The notes below the pieces were generated by a model. It had not been told where the DNA came from. It saw only the letters and a list, made by a program, of their open reading frames with translations, and ran no database searches. A program made the position numbers and the translations under genes. Shown in pieces: positions 18,250 through 25,656 of a stretch of 41,303 bases of DNA. The stretch comes from Deltaproteobacteria bacterium (GTDB lineage Bacteria; Myxococcota_A; Polyangia; Haliangiales; Haliangiaceae): positions 1 to 41,303 of the forward strand of contig JAFAOG010000362.1 of NCBI GenBank assembly GCA_019237945.1. The letters run 5' to 3'. Positions within the stretch are counted from its first letter, which is position 1. Each line of letters begins with the position of its first letter.

Positions 18250-20882
18250 GCGATGAGCCCGAGCGACCGGACCCCGACGCGCTGCTGCGCGCGCAGGCTC
18301 CCGCTCGGGCCCGTCTCAAGATCTTCTTCGGCGCGTCGCCTGGCGTCGGCAAGACATACGCGATGCTCGAGAGCGCGCGGCGGCAGAAGGCCGAGGGCTC
18401 GGATGTCGTCGTCGGCGTGGTCGAGACGCACGGCCGCGCCGAGACGCAGGCGCTGGTCGCGGGCCTCGATGTCCTGCCGCGCCGGCGGGTCGCCTATCGC
18501 GGGATCGATCTCGACGAGCTCGACGTCGACGCCGCGATCGCGCGCAAGCCGGAGCTGATCCTCGTCGACGAGCTCGCTCACTCGAACGCGCCGGGCGTGC
18601 GCCACCCGAAGCGCTGGCAGGATGTGATGGACCTGCTCGATGCCGGCATCGACGTCTACACGACGCTCAACGTCCAGCACGTCGAGAGCCTCGTCGATGC
18701 CGTCGATCAGATCACCGGCGTCCGCGTGCGAGAGACCGTCCCCGACGCGGTGCTCGAGCGCGCCGACGAGATCGAGCTGATCGACCTGCCGCCCGACGAG
18801 CTGCTCGAGCGCCTCGCCGAGGGCAAGGTCTACGTTCCGGATCAAGCGCGGCGCGCGATCGAGAACTACTTTCGCCGCGGCAACCTGATGGCCCTGCGCG
18901 AGCTCGCGCTGCGCCGCACCGCCGAGCGCGTCGATGCCGATGTCCAGGCCTACCGCCGCGAGCAGCGGATTCGCGCGCTGTGGCCGACGCGCGAGCGCCT
19001 GCTCGTGTGCATCGGGCCGAGCCCGGCGTCGGAGAAGCTCGTGCGCGCGGCGCGGCGGCTCGCAGAGGGCATGCATGCGCCGTGGTACGCGGTGCACGTC
19101 GATGTCACGGGGGCGCCGCCGCTGTCGGCGGACGATCGCGATCGCGTCGAGGCGCACATCGCGCTCGCCGAGTCGCTCGGCGGGGAAGCGCTGCGCATCA
19201 CCGGTGCGACGGTTGCCGCTGCCGTGCTCGCGTTCGCGCGCGAGCGCAACGTCACGCGGATCGTCGCGGGCAAGCCAACACACTCGCGCTGGCGCGATCG
19301 CATCCGCGGCAGTCTGCTCGATGCCCTGATCCGCGGCTCGGGTGACATCGAGATCCACGTGATCGCGCCGTCGGAGGAGCCCGCTCCGCGCGCCGCGGCC
19401 GAGCCTCCGCCGACGCAATGGGGCGGCTACATCCGCGGCACCGCGGCCGTCACCGTCGCCACCACGATCGGCGCGCTCGCCGGCGGCCGCCTCGATCTGC
19501 CCGACGACGTCATGCTCTACCTGTTCGCGATCATGCTCGCCGCGCTCGGCGGCCGTGGTCCCGGGCTCGCGGCGGCCGCGCTCTCGGTCGCCGCCTACGA
19601 CTTCTTCTTCATCCCGCCGCGCTACACGCTTGTCGTCTCCGACATTCGCCATCTCATGACGTTCGCCGTCATGTTCACGGTCGGCACCGCGCTCGGCTCG
19701 CTCGTCGCACGGCTGCGCCACGCCGAGGCGGCCTCGCTGCAGCGCGAACGCCGCACCGCCGCGCTGCTCGCATTCACGGCCGACTCCGCCGCGGCACGCG
19801 ATGTCGCCGATGTCGCCGCGGCGGTCGTCGCGCACGTCGAGGATGCGCTGGCGGCACCGACGGTTGTACTAGCGCCGGTCGCCGACGGCACGCTCAGCGC
19901 GCTCGCCGGCTTGCAGCCGCTCGCCGAGAACGAGATGGCCGTGGCGCGGTGGGCGCACGAGCATGGGCGCCCCGCAGGTCGCGGCACCGACACGTTGCCC
20001 GCGGCTCGTCTGCTCGCGGTGCCGCTCGGCGCGGATGCCGGCGTCGCGTGCGTCCAGATCGAGCGCGCTCGCCGGCGCATCGATCTCGAGGGGCGGCGGC
20101 TGATCGAGGCGATCGCACGTCAGGCCGGCGTGGCGATCGCGCGGCTGCGGCTCGCCGGGGAGGCGCGCGAGGCGGCGTTGCGCGTGCAGGCGGAGGAGCT
20201 GCGCAGCTCGCTGCTGTCGACGGTCTCGCACGATCTCCGCACGCCGCTCGCGATCATCACGGGCACGGCGAGCGAGCTGCGCGACCGCACCGTCGGCGCC
20301 GACCGCGAGTCACTCGATACGATCGTCGACGAGACGCGCCGGCTGACGAAGATCCTCGAGAACCTGCTCGCGATCACGCGCGTCGAGTCGGGCGCGGACG
20401 TGAAGCGCGAGTGGGTCCCGGTCGAGGAGATCGTCGGCGCGGCCCTCGCGCGCACCGAGAGCGTGCTCGCCGGGCGCGACGTCGCGATCCACGTCGATGC
20501 GGAGCTCGGCGTCGAGGTCGATCCGGTGCTCACCGAGCAGCTGCTGTTGAACCTGCTCGAGAACGCCGCGAAGCACACGCCCGCGGCGACGCCGATCGAG
20601 ATCCGCGCGTTGCGAGATGGCGTTGGCGTGGCGATCGAAGTGTCGGATCGCGGTCCCGGCCTGCCGCCCGGCCCGCCGGAGCAGGTGTTCGCGAAGTTCT
20701 TCCGCGGACCGGATACGCGCACGGCCGGCGCCGGCCTGGGCCTCGCCGTATGCCGCGGGATCGCCGTCGCGCACGGAGGGCGCATCGAAGCATTGCGTCG
20801 CGATGGCGGCGGCGCGACGTTTCGGGTCTGGCTTCCCGGCGGCGATGCTCCGCGCGGCGAGGCGCCTCCCGAGGCCGCATGA
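18246..20882 (+). CDS. kdpD: KdpD, potassium/turgor-responsive sensor histidine kinase
   Basis: This 878-residue kinase is close to the usual length of about 890. The N-terminal KdpD domain has Walker A GASPGVGKT (29-37) and the segment VDELAHSNAPG near 118. A Usp-like domain follows (about 250-375), then a DUF4118 region with four helices (about 395-490), a GAF-like region (about 505-640), and the dimerisation domain with phospho-accepting His662 in STVSHDLRTPLAIITG. The ATPase domain comes last, with NLLENAAKHTP, DRGPGLPPG and GAGLGLAVC. The GTG start at 18246 overlaps the kdpC stop. KdpD phosphorylates KdpE when potassium is scarce, so the sensor lies in the same transcript as the pump. 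Confidence 0.97.
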   Translation: MSDEPERPDPDALLRAQAPARARLKIFFGASPGVGKTYAMLESARRQKAEGSDVVVGVVETHGRAETQALVAGLDVLPRRRVAYRGIDLDELDVDAAIARKPELILVDELAHSNAPGVRHPKRWQDVMDLLDAGIDVYTTLNVQHVESLVDAVDQITGVRVRETVPDAVLERADEIELIDLPPDELLERLAEGKVYVPDQARRAIENYFRRGNLMALRELALRRTAERVDADVQAYRREQRIRALWPTRERLLVCIGPSPASEKLVRAARRLAEGMHAPWYAVHVDVTGAPPLSADDRDRVEAHIALAESLGGEALRITGATVAAAVLAFARERNVTRIVAGKPTHSRWRDRIRGSLLDALIRGSGDIEIHVIAPSEEPAPRAAAEPPPTQWGGYIRGTAAVTVATTIGALAGGRLDLPDDVMLYLFAIMLAALGGRGPGLAAAALSVAAYDFFFIPPRYTLVVSDIRHLMTFAVMFTVGTALGSLVARLRHAEAASLQRERRTAALLAFTADSAAARDVADVAAAVVAHVEDALAAPTVVLAPVADGTLSALAGLQPLAENEMAVARWAHEHGRPAGRGTDTLPAARLLAVPLGADAGVACVQIERARRRIDLEGRRLIEAIARQAGVAIARLRLAGEAREAALRVQAEELRSSLLSTVSHDLRTPLAIITGTASELRDRTVGADRESLDTIVDETRRLTKILENLLAITRVESGADVKREWVPVEEIVGAALARTESVLAGRDVAIHVDAELGVEVDPVLTEQLLLNLLENAAKHTPAATPIEIRALRDGVGVAIEVSDRGPGLPPGPPEQVFAKFFRGPDTRTAGAGLGLAVCRGIAVAHGGRIEALRRDGGGATFRVWLPGGDAPRGEAPPEAA

Positions 20883-21574
20883 CCGAACCTGCCGACACCG
20901 TGCTCGTCGTCGAAGACGAGGCTCCGATGCGGCGCTTCGTGCGCTCCGCGCTCGCCACGCACGGCTTCCGCGTCGTCGAAGCGGGCACGCTCGCCGAAGC
21001 CGAGGGCCTCGCGACCGAGTCGCCGCCCGAGCTCGTGCTGCTCGACCTCGGGCTCCCTGACGGCGACGGGCTCGATCTGCTGACCCGGCTGCGCGAGTGG
21101 TCGCAGGCGCCGGTGATCGTGCTTTCGGCGCGCGGCCGCGAGGAGGACAAGGTCAAGGCGCTCGATGCGGGCGCCGACGACTACCTGACCAAGCCGTTCG
21201 GCACGAGCGAGCTGCTCGCCCGCATCCGCGTCGCGCTCCGGCACGCGCGCGCGCAGAAGGCGCCGGACGATCCGATCATCGCGATCGGCCCGATCCGCAT
21301 CGATCAGGCGCGGCACGAAGTCGGCGTCGATGGCGCGCAGGTTCACTTGACGCCGATCGAGTTCAAGCTGCTCGTGCTGCTCGCACGGCACGCCGGCAAG
21401 GTGCTGACGCACCGCCAGCTGCTGCACGAGGTGTGGGGGCCAAGGTCGACGCACCAGACGCACTATCTCCGCGTGCACATGGCGGCGCTGCGACGGAAGG
21501 TCGAGGCGGATCCGGCGCGCCCGAAGTGGCTGATCACGGAAGCGGGCGTCGGGTATCGGTTGCGGGACTCGTAG
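20879..21574 (+). CDS. kdpE: KdpE, OmpR-family response regulator of kdp
   Basis: This 231-residue regulator has a receiver with the acidic pair in VVEDE (11-14), phospho-acceptor Asp56 in LLDLGLPDG and Lys105 in DDYLTKPF. A winged-helix domain follows, with LTPIEFKLLVLLARHAG and VHMAALRRKVEADP, ending GVGYRLRDS. It should activate kdpFABC and possibly the divergent porin. The ATGA overlap with kdpD marks it as the last gene of the operon. No clear hairpin terminator follows; the next 230 bases are GC-rich and unremarkable before a tandem repeat begins. Confidence 0.97.
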   Translation: MTEPADTVLVVEDEAPMRRFVRSALATHGFRVVEAGTLAEAEGLATESPPELVLLDLGLPDGDGLDLLTRLREWSQAPVIVLSARGREEDKVKALDAGADDYLTKPFGTSELLARIRVALRHARAQKAPDDPIIAIGPIRIDQARHEVGVDGAQVHLTPIEFKLLVLLARHAGKVLTHRQLLHEVWGPRSTHQTHYLRVHMAALRRKVEADPARPKWLITEAGVGYRLRDS

Positions 21575-21811
21575 CGGCGCGTGCGTTCACCTCGCGTCTC
21601 CGACGCTGGACGTGCGCCGGAGATGTAGGCGCTCGGGCCTCGGTCGGGGGCTCGCCTCGCGCGCCGCTTGCGCACGCGCCGCGCCACGCGCATGGCTTCA
21701 GCCACGTCTGCGATCGCACACCGCACGCGCGCGTGTCACGGCGCGTGCGCGCGGCGCGCGTCGGCCGAGAGCCCCCGACCTTCGGCGCCCCGGAGCACAA
21801 GGGGGAGCACC

Positions 21812-21939
21812 ACGCACGGGCACGGGCGGGTGCGGTGAACGCGCACGGGGAGGGTGGGTGCGGTGAGCGCGCACGGGCAGTGCGGATGCGGTTCGCGCGC
21901 ACGGGCAGTGCGTGCGATTCGCGCGCGCCGGCACGATCG
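21812..21939. repeat. 28-bp degenerate tandem repeat array (about 4.5 units)
   Basis: The stretch 21575-21939 contains no gene. Its right part is a tandem array whose units begin near 21812, 21841, 21869, 21897 and 21925, each with GCGCACGGG or a close variant followed by G-rich TGCGG..GGTTCGC-like sequence. Spacing is 28 bases (29 for the first). Because 28 is not a multiple of 3, every frame encodes Arg/Ala/His-rich nonsense, so coding is unlikely. The IS3 element starts at 21940, directly in the last degenerate unit; no further units are seen on its right side. Confidence 0.75.
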
Positions 21940-21964
21940 TGAAGTTGCCCCGGTTCCGTGGACA
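21940..21964 (+). repeat. Left terminal inverted repeat of the IS3 element
   Basis: The end begins TGAAGTTGCCCC and ends GTGGACA. Compared with the reverse complement of 23163-23187 it matches at 20 of 25 positions, including TTGCCCCG and GTGGACA blocks. The preceding three bases TCG are repeated after the right end. Confidence 0.9.
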
Positions 21965-21989
21965 CCGATGATGAGAAACGGAGACACGG

Positions 21990-22304
21990 ATGAAGGATCG
22001 AAAGTCGAAGTACCCGCCTGAGTACAAGCGGCGCATGGTCGAGCTCGTCAGAGCCGGCCGCACCATTCCTTCGCTCGCAGCGGAGTACGGGGTCTCGTAC
22101 AGCGCGATTCGTAAGTGGGTCAACGACGCGGACCGCGCTGCGATGAAGAATCTCGACGGAGTCGCGCCCGGTGCCCAGACGGAGCTCGTGCGGCTGAGGG
22201 CTCGCGTTGTCGAGCTCGAGGAGGAGCGCGAGATCCTAAAAAAAGCGTCGGCCTGGTTCGCCCAGGAAGCGACTCGTACGCCGCCGAGGCGTTCGGGTTC
22301 GTGA
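21990..22304 (+). CDS. IS3-family transposase OrfA
   Basis: This 104-residue DNA-binding part of the transposase has a helix-turn-helix (YKRRMVELVRAGRTIPSLAA through YGVSYSAIRKWV). It is followed by a leucine-zipper-like segment (LVRLRARVVELEEEREILKK) used for multimerisation. Alone it binds the ends; fused to OrfB by frameshifting it forms the active transposase. The ATG at 21990 is preceded by GGAGACACGG. Ribosomes that do not shift read to the TGA at 22302-22304, producing a short tail (ASAWFAQEATRTPP and following). Confidence 0.93.
   Translation: MKDRKSKYPPEYKRRMVELVRAGRTIPSLAAEYGVSYSAIRKWVNDADRAAMKNLDGVAPGAQTELVRLRARVVELEEEREILKKASAWFAQEATRTPPRRSGS
22238..22245 (+). other. Programmed -1 frameshift site in the IS3 transposase
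   Basis: A run of seven A followed by G occupies 22238-22245. In the orfA frame the codons are CTA AAA AAA GCG. Slipping back one base gives AAA AGC GTC, which continues in the orfB frame. This A-AAA-AAA slippery heptamer is the standard arrangement for producing OrfAB in IS3 elements. The frame offset is therefore regulatory rather than a mutation. Confidence 0.88.
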
Positions 22305-23149
22305 AGGCGCACCAGGCCGTGCACTCGATTAGCCTCATGTGCCGTCTGCTCGATGTCTCCCGAAGCGGCTACTACGCGTGGCTTCACCGTAAGCCGTGCG
22401 AGCGCAAGAAGCAGGACGCGTTGCTGGCGGCTGAGATTGAGCGGAGCCACGCGGCATCGCGAGGCACGTACGGAGCGCCTCGGATCCAGGTTGACCTGAC
22501 GGAGCTCGGCGACGCCGTGAGCAAGAAGCGGATCGCGCGTGTCATGCGCGAGATCGGGGTCGAGGGCGTGACGCGTCGGAAGAAGCACGTCACGACGATC
22601 CGCGACGACGCGGCAACAGCGGCGCCGGACCTCGTCGACCGAGACTTCTCGACGACGGGACCGAACCAACTCTGGGTCGCCGACATCACATACGTGCCGA
22701 CGTTCGAGGGGCACCTGTACCTCGCTGTCGTCTTGGATGCGTGGAGCCGAAAGATCGTCGGATGGTCGATGCAGGATCACCTGTTCACCGACCTCGTCGT
22801 TGAAGCCTTCGACATGGCGGTGGCACAACGAACGCCGAAGGACGTCATCCACCACTCCGACCAGGGCTGCCAGTACACGTCGTTCGTCTTCAGCGCTCGC
22901 TGCGCAGAAGCTGGCGTGCAGCCGTCGATGGGCTCGGTCGGCGACGCCTACGACAACGCGATGTGCGAGTCGTTCTTCGCGACCCTCGAGTGCGAGCTGC
23001 TCGACCGCGTTCGTTTCCGCACGCGTGCGGAGGCCGACCGAGAGCTGTTCGAGTTCATCGAGGGCTTCTACAACCCACGTCGTCGCCACTCGGCGCTCGA
23101 CTACCTGTCGCCAACGGAGTACGAACAGATCCACGCCTGGGCAGCTTGA
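22238..23149 (+). CDS. IS3-family transposase OrfB (DDE integrase), expressed as OrfAB fusion
   Basis: This is the catalytic half of the transposase, about 300 residues beyond the slippery site. An HTH_21-like segment (FVKAHQAVHSISLMCRLLDV through SRSGYYAW) precedes an rve integrase core. The catalytic acidic residues lie in LWVADITYV (first D), HHSDQGCQYTS (second D) and NAMCESFFATLECEL (E, with the usual K/R-rich helix after it). The frame is open from 22115, but no good ribosome site exists before the shift site, so expression through -1 frameshifting from orfA is expected (about 386 residues in total). The frame ends IHAWAA, close to the right terminal repeat. No inactivating change is visible. 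Confidence 0.93.
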   Translation, partial: KKSVGLVRPGSDSYAAEAFGFVKAHQAVHSISLMCRLLDVSRSGYYAWLHRKPCERKKQDALLAAEIERSHAASRGTYGAPRIQVDLTELGDAVSKKRIARVMREIGVEGVTRRKKHVTTIRDDAATAAPDLVDRDFSTTGPNQLWVADITYVPTFEGHLYLAVVLDAWSRKIVGWSMQDHLFTDLVVEAFDMAVAQRTPKDVIHHSDQGCQYTSFVFSARCAEAGVQPSMGSVGDAYDNAMCESFFATLECELLDRVRFRTRAEADRELFEFIEGFYNPRRRHSALDYLSPTEYEQIHAWAA

Positions 23150-23162
23150 GTCGAACACCAAC

Positions 23163-23187
23163 TGTCCACTGAAGCGGGGCAAGCCCA
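23163..23187 (-). repeat. Right terminal inverted repeat of the IS3 element
   Basis: Read on the minus strand it begins TGGGCTTGCCCCG and ends GTGGACA, the partner of the left end at 21940. The three bases after it (TCG, 23188-23190) duplicate those before the left end. Confidence 0.9.
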
Positions 23188-23456
23188 TCGTCCGCAGGGA
23201 TCGGCTGTCCGGAAGCCGGACGTCTAACATCGTCTCGCACATAGTTGATCGTGCTTGACGCATTTTGATCCAGCGAGCCGATGGCGGCACGAGGCGCGGT
23301 GTTTTCTCGTCGAGGAATCGCTCTCGTGCGTTCTCGCGCACGTTTGCGATCGAAACCGTTCGCGCGCGTTGAGCGAGCGAATTTCGCGCGCGGAGCGCGC
23401 GCCAGAGCGCCCGAAAACTGCGTGGTACATCTGGTCTTTCCACCAAGGAGTGTGTC
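23188..23456. other. Non-coding leader between the IS3 element and the HNH gene
   Basis: No gene is seen here. The stretch is less GC-rich than its surroundings. It contains a small perfect hairpin GTCCGG-AAG-CCGGAC at 23207-23221 and a TTGACG at 23255-23260 that could be a -35 box, although no good -10 follows at the right distance. Alternating CGCG runs occupy 23330-23410. It ends with the strong ribosome site AAGGAG (23445-23450) that sets the HNH start. The HNH promoter should be here. Confidence 0.5.
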
Positions 23457-24845
23457 GTGGTCGCGTATGCGTTTCCGCAGCTGGTGATGTCGAGGGCCTG
23501 TGAGGTGAGCGAGGTCGAGGAGTGGAAGGCGGTGTTCACGCAGCTCAAGCGCGTGGCGAAGAAGCGTGCGGCGCTCGATCGCGAGGAGCTCGAGCTGATC
23601 CGGCGGGCGATTCGTGTCGCGCTGTGGCGGCACCTGGGGTTGACGTCGATCCGCGAGGTGCTGGAGCGCGAGTGTGGGTACGGGCCGCATGTTGCGTCGG
23701 AACGCGTGCGCGTGGCCGAGGCGCTCGACTCGATGCCGGAGCTCGAACGCGCGCTCGGTGACGGCGAGCTGAGCTACTCGGCGGTGCGTGCGATCTCGCG
23801 GGTGGCGACGAACCGCACCGAAGTGGCGTGGATTGCGGCGTGTCGCGGCAAGAACCAGCGCCAGATCGAAGAGCTGCTCGCCGAGCGCGAGGTCGGCGAC
23901 CGGCCCGAGACGCCGCGCAAGCCCGACCTGCGCGCGAAGGACCGCACGTATCGCGGGATCACGCCCTCGACCGAAGCGGCGCTCGAGCTGGCGCGGCGCG
24001 ACCTGCAGGAGGAGATGGGCGAACGGCTCGACGACAACCAGCTGCTCGCGCTGCTCGCGGAGCGGCATCGAAGTGGCGGGTCGCGCAAGAAGGCGCGTGC
24101 GCAGATCGTGGTCACGGTGTGCCCGGCGTGTGAAACGGGGCGGCAGCTCGTCGGCAACCGGCAGATCGCGCTGCGGCCCGAGGAGCTGGCGCGCGCGTGC
24201 TGCGATGCGCAGCGCGTCGACGTGACGGGTGCGCGGCGCGCCGTGCAAGATGTGACGCCTGCGCTGCGCGAGAAGGTGCTGCTGCGCGATCACGGGAAGT
24301 GCCGCGTGCCGGGGTGTCGCGCGGCGGCGAACATCGAGGTCCATCACATCGAGCCGCAGGAGCTTGGTGGCCCGCACACGATGGAGAACCTGATCGCGCT
24401 GTGCGATGGCCATCATGCGGCTCATCACCGCGGCGACATCACGATCGAAGGGCCCGCGAGCGCGGCGGTGATCGTTAACGTCGCGGCCGAGCGTGCGGAT
24501 GTGGCGGCGGCGAATGCGGATGCGGCGGCGGCGAATGCGAATGTGGCAGGCGCGAGTGCGGATGCGGCGGGCGCAAACGACGGCGCGAACCACGATGCCG
24601 CCGCGGTGGATTGCGAAGACATTGTCCACGTGGACAATTGGTCTGACCGCGAGCGGGTGATCGACGGAGCGGCCGCGGCCATCGGGCGTGTAAACGTGGC
24701 GATGCGCTCCGATGCGGTGCTCGCGCTCACCACGCTCGGCTTCACGAAGACCGAGGCGCGCCGGGCGGTCGACGGGGCGCTCGACGACGATCCGCGCACG
24801 CTCGACGAGCTCTTGCGCGGCGCGCTGCGGCGCTGCCCGGCGTGA
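23457..24845 (+). CDS. HNH endonuclease with Ala-rich heptad linker and RuvA-C-like tail
   Basis: The 462-residue protein has three regions. The N-terminal part (1-260) is helical and charged, like the domain preceding HNH in 13E12/DUF222-type proteins of actinobacteria and myxobacteria. The HNH nuclease (about 272-325) reads LRDHGKCRVPGC, IEVHHIEPQELGG (His296-His297), NLIALCDGHHAAHH, with Cys and His for metal binding. A linker with four 7-residue repeats leads to a C-terminal helical segment, DAVLALTTLGFTKTEARRAV to TLDELLRGALRR. This resembles the third domain of RuvA, which contacts the RuvB motor. The start GTG follows AAGGAG with 6-base spacing. The role is unknown; a mobile or defence nuclease is possible. 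Confidence 0.85.
   Translation: MVAYAFPQLVMSRACEVSEVEEWKAVFTQLKRVAKKRAALDREELELIRRAIRVALWRHLGLTSIREVLERECGYGPHVASERVRVAEALDSMPELERALGDGELSYSAVRAISRVATNRTEVAWIAACRGKNQRQIEELLAEREVGDRPETPRKPDLRAKDRTYRGITPSTEAALELARRDLQEEMGERLDDNQLLALLAERHRSGGSRKKARAQIVVTVCPACETGRQLVGNRQIALRPEELARACCDAQRVDVTGARRAVQDVTPALREKVLLRDHGKCRVPGCRAAANIEVHHIEPQELGGPHTMENLIALCDGHHAAHHRGDITIEGPASAAVIVNVAAERADVAAANADAAAANANVAGASADAAGANDGANHDAAAVDCEDIVHVDNWSDRERVIDGAAAAIGRVNVAMRSDAVLALTTLGFTKTEARRAVDGALDDDPRTLDELLRGALRRCPA
24495..24578 (+). repeat. 21-bp in-frame tandem repeat (4 units) in the HNH gene
   Basis: Four consecutive 21-base units (24495, 24516, 24537, 24558) encode ADVAAAN, ADAAAAN, ANVAGAS and ADAAGAN. Because the period is a whole number of codons, unit number can change without breaking the frame. 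The segment is a flexible linker between the HNH domain and the C-terminal tail. Confidence 0.8.
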
Positions 24846-24853
24846 CGAAGCGG

Positions 24854-25030
24854 GGCGCGCACGAGCTGTCGGCTCGCGTCGTGACCGCGAGGGCGCGCAC
24901 GAGCTGCCGCTCGCGTCGTGACCGCGAGGGCGCGCACGAGCTGCGGGCTCGCGTCGTGGCCACGAGGGCGCGCACGCGCTGCCGGCTCGCGTCGTGACCG
25001 CGAGGGCGCGCGGGCTGCCGGCTGGCGTGC
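24854..25030. repeat. 38-bp tandem palindromic repeat array (about 4.6 units)
   Basis: Units start near 24854, 24892, 24929, 24967 and 25005, each beginning GGCGCGCACGAGCTG or a variant, with spacing 37-38 bases. Every full unit holds two potential hairpins: CGAGC-TGCCG-GCTCG type and CTCGCG-TCGTGAC-CGCGAG. There are no unique spacers, so it is not CRISPR. The array begins 9 bases after the HNH stop and occupies most of the 259-base gap to the PAS gene, whose promoter must lie in or just after it. It may also act as a terminator for the HNH transcript. Confidence 0.8.
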
Positions 25031-25104
25031 GCACGGCCGGCGCGGCGCCCCGCTCGACGAGCGTTTTGCGCGTTGCTTGCGCGTCGGTCGTGCGAGCATG
25101 GGGC

Positions 25105-25656
25105 GTGCCGACGTACCTCGACGCGCTGGGGATCGCGGTCGACTCCTCGCCGGCGATGCTCGCGTACTGGGATCGCAATCAGCGCTGCCTGTTCGCGAAC
25201 CACGCCTACCTGCGCTGGTTCGGCAGGCCGGCGGAGCGCATGGTCGGCATCACGATGCGCGAGCTGCTCGGGCCGCTGTATGCGCTCAACTTGCCGCACA
25301 TCGAGGCGGCGCTGCGCGGCGAGCGTCAGGAGTTCGAGCGCGAGATTCCCGATCCGGCGGGAGGCCCGCCGCGATTCTCGCTCGCGACGTACGTGCCGCA
25401 CGTTGTGGATGGCGCGGTGCTCGGCTTCGTCGCGCACGTTGCCGAGGTGACGCGGCTCAAGCAGGTCGAGGCGGAGCTCCGCGAGGCACTCGCGCAGGTT
25501 CGCACGCTGCGCGGGCTGATCCCGTTGTGCGCGTGGTGTCGCAAGATCCGCAACGACCAGGGCGCGTGGCAGAGTCTCGAGCAGTATCTCGCGGAGCATA
25601 CCGATGCGTCGATCACGCACGGCATGTGCCACGAGTGTGCAGAGAAGCTGCGCTAG
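25105..25656 (+). CDS. PAS-domain protein with a C-terminal double Cys-pair motif
   Basis: This protein of about 183 residues has a PAS fold at 5-115 (VDSSPAMLAYWDRNQRCLFA, YLRWFGRPAERMVGITMREL, GFVAHVAEVTRLK), a short coiled linker (118-135), and a tail LIPLCAWCRKIR (Cys142, Cys145) with HGMCHECAEKLR (Cys175, Cys178). That tail occurs at the end of many PAS and receiver proteins and looks like a metal or redox site. No kinase or output domain is attached. The GTG at 25105 is chosen because PAS homology begins at once; a GTG at 25090 is possible. Upstream frame extensions run through the tandem repeat. Its stop overlaps the convergent kup stop by 4 bases. Confidence 0.8.
   Translation: MPTYLDALGIAVDSSPAMLAYWDRNQRCLFANHAYLRWFGRPAERMVGITMRELLGPLYALNLPHIEAALRGERQEFEREIPDPAGGPPRFSLATYVPHVVDGAVLGFVAHVAEVTRLKQVEAELREALAQVRTLRGLIPLCAWCRKIRNDQGAWQSLEQYLAEHTDASITHGMCHECAEKLR

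Larger units (their letters stand above)
21940..23187 (+). mobile_element. Complete IS3-family insertion sequence (1248 bp)
   Basis: The element has all the parts of an IS3-family transposon. It has TG...CA termini, 25-base imperfect terminal inverted repeats (20 of 25 match), two overlapping frames orfA and orfB with a -1 slippery run, and a DDE integrase. It is flanked by the 3-base direct repeat TCG (21937-21939 and 23188-23190), the expected target duplication. Both frames are intact, so it could be active. Its GC content looks lower than that of the neighbours. It sits between kdpE and the HNH gene, outside any coding sequence. Confidence 0.93.

Noticed and set aside
21575..21811. Possible gene or terminator after kdpE
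   Set aside because: No frame has convincing composition and no hairpin followed by a T run was found; CG-rich runs only.
21990..23149. Transposase pseudogene because orfA and orfB are in different frames
   Set aside because: The A7G slippery site and overlap are the normal -1 programmed frameshift of IS3 elements.
24854..25030. Possible CRISPR array
   Set aside because: Units follow each other directly with no unique spacers, and no cas genes are near.
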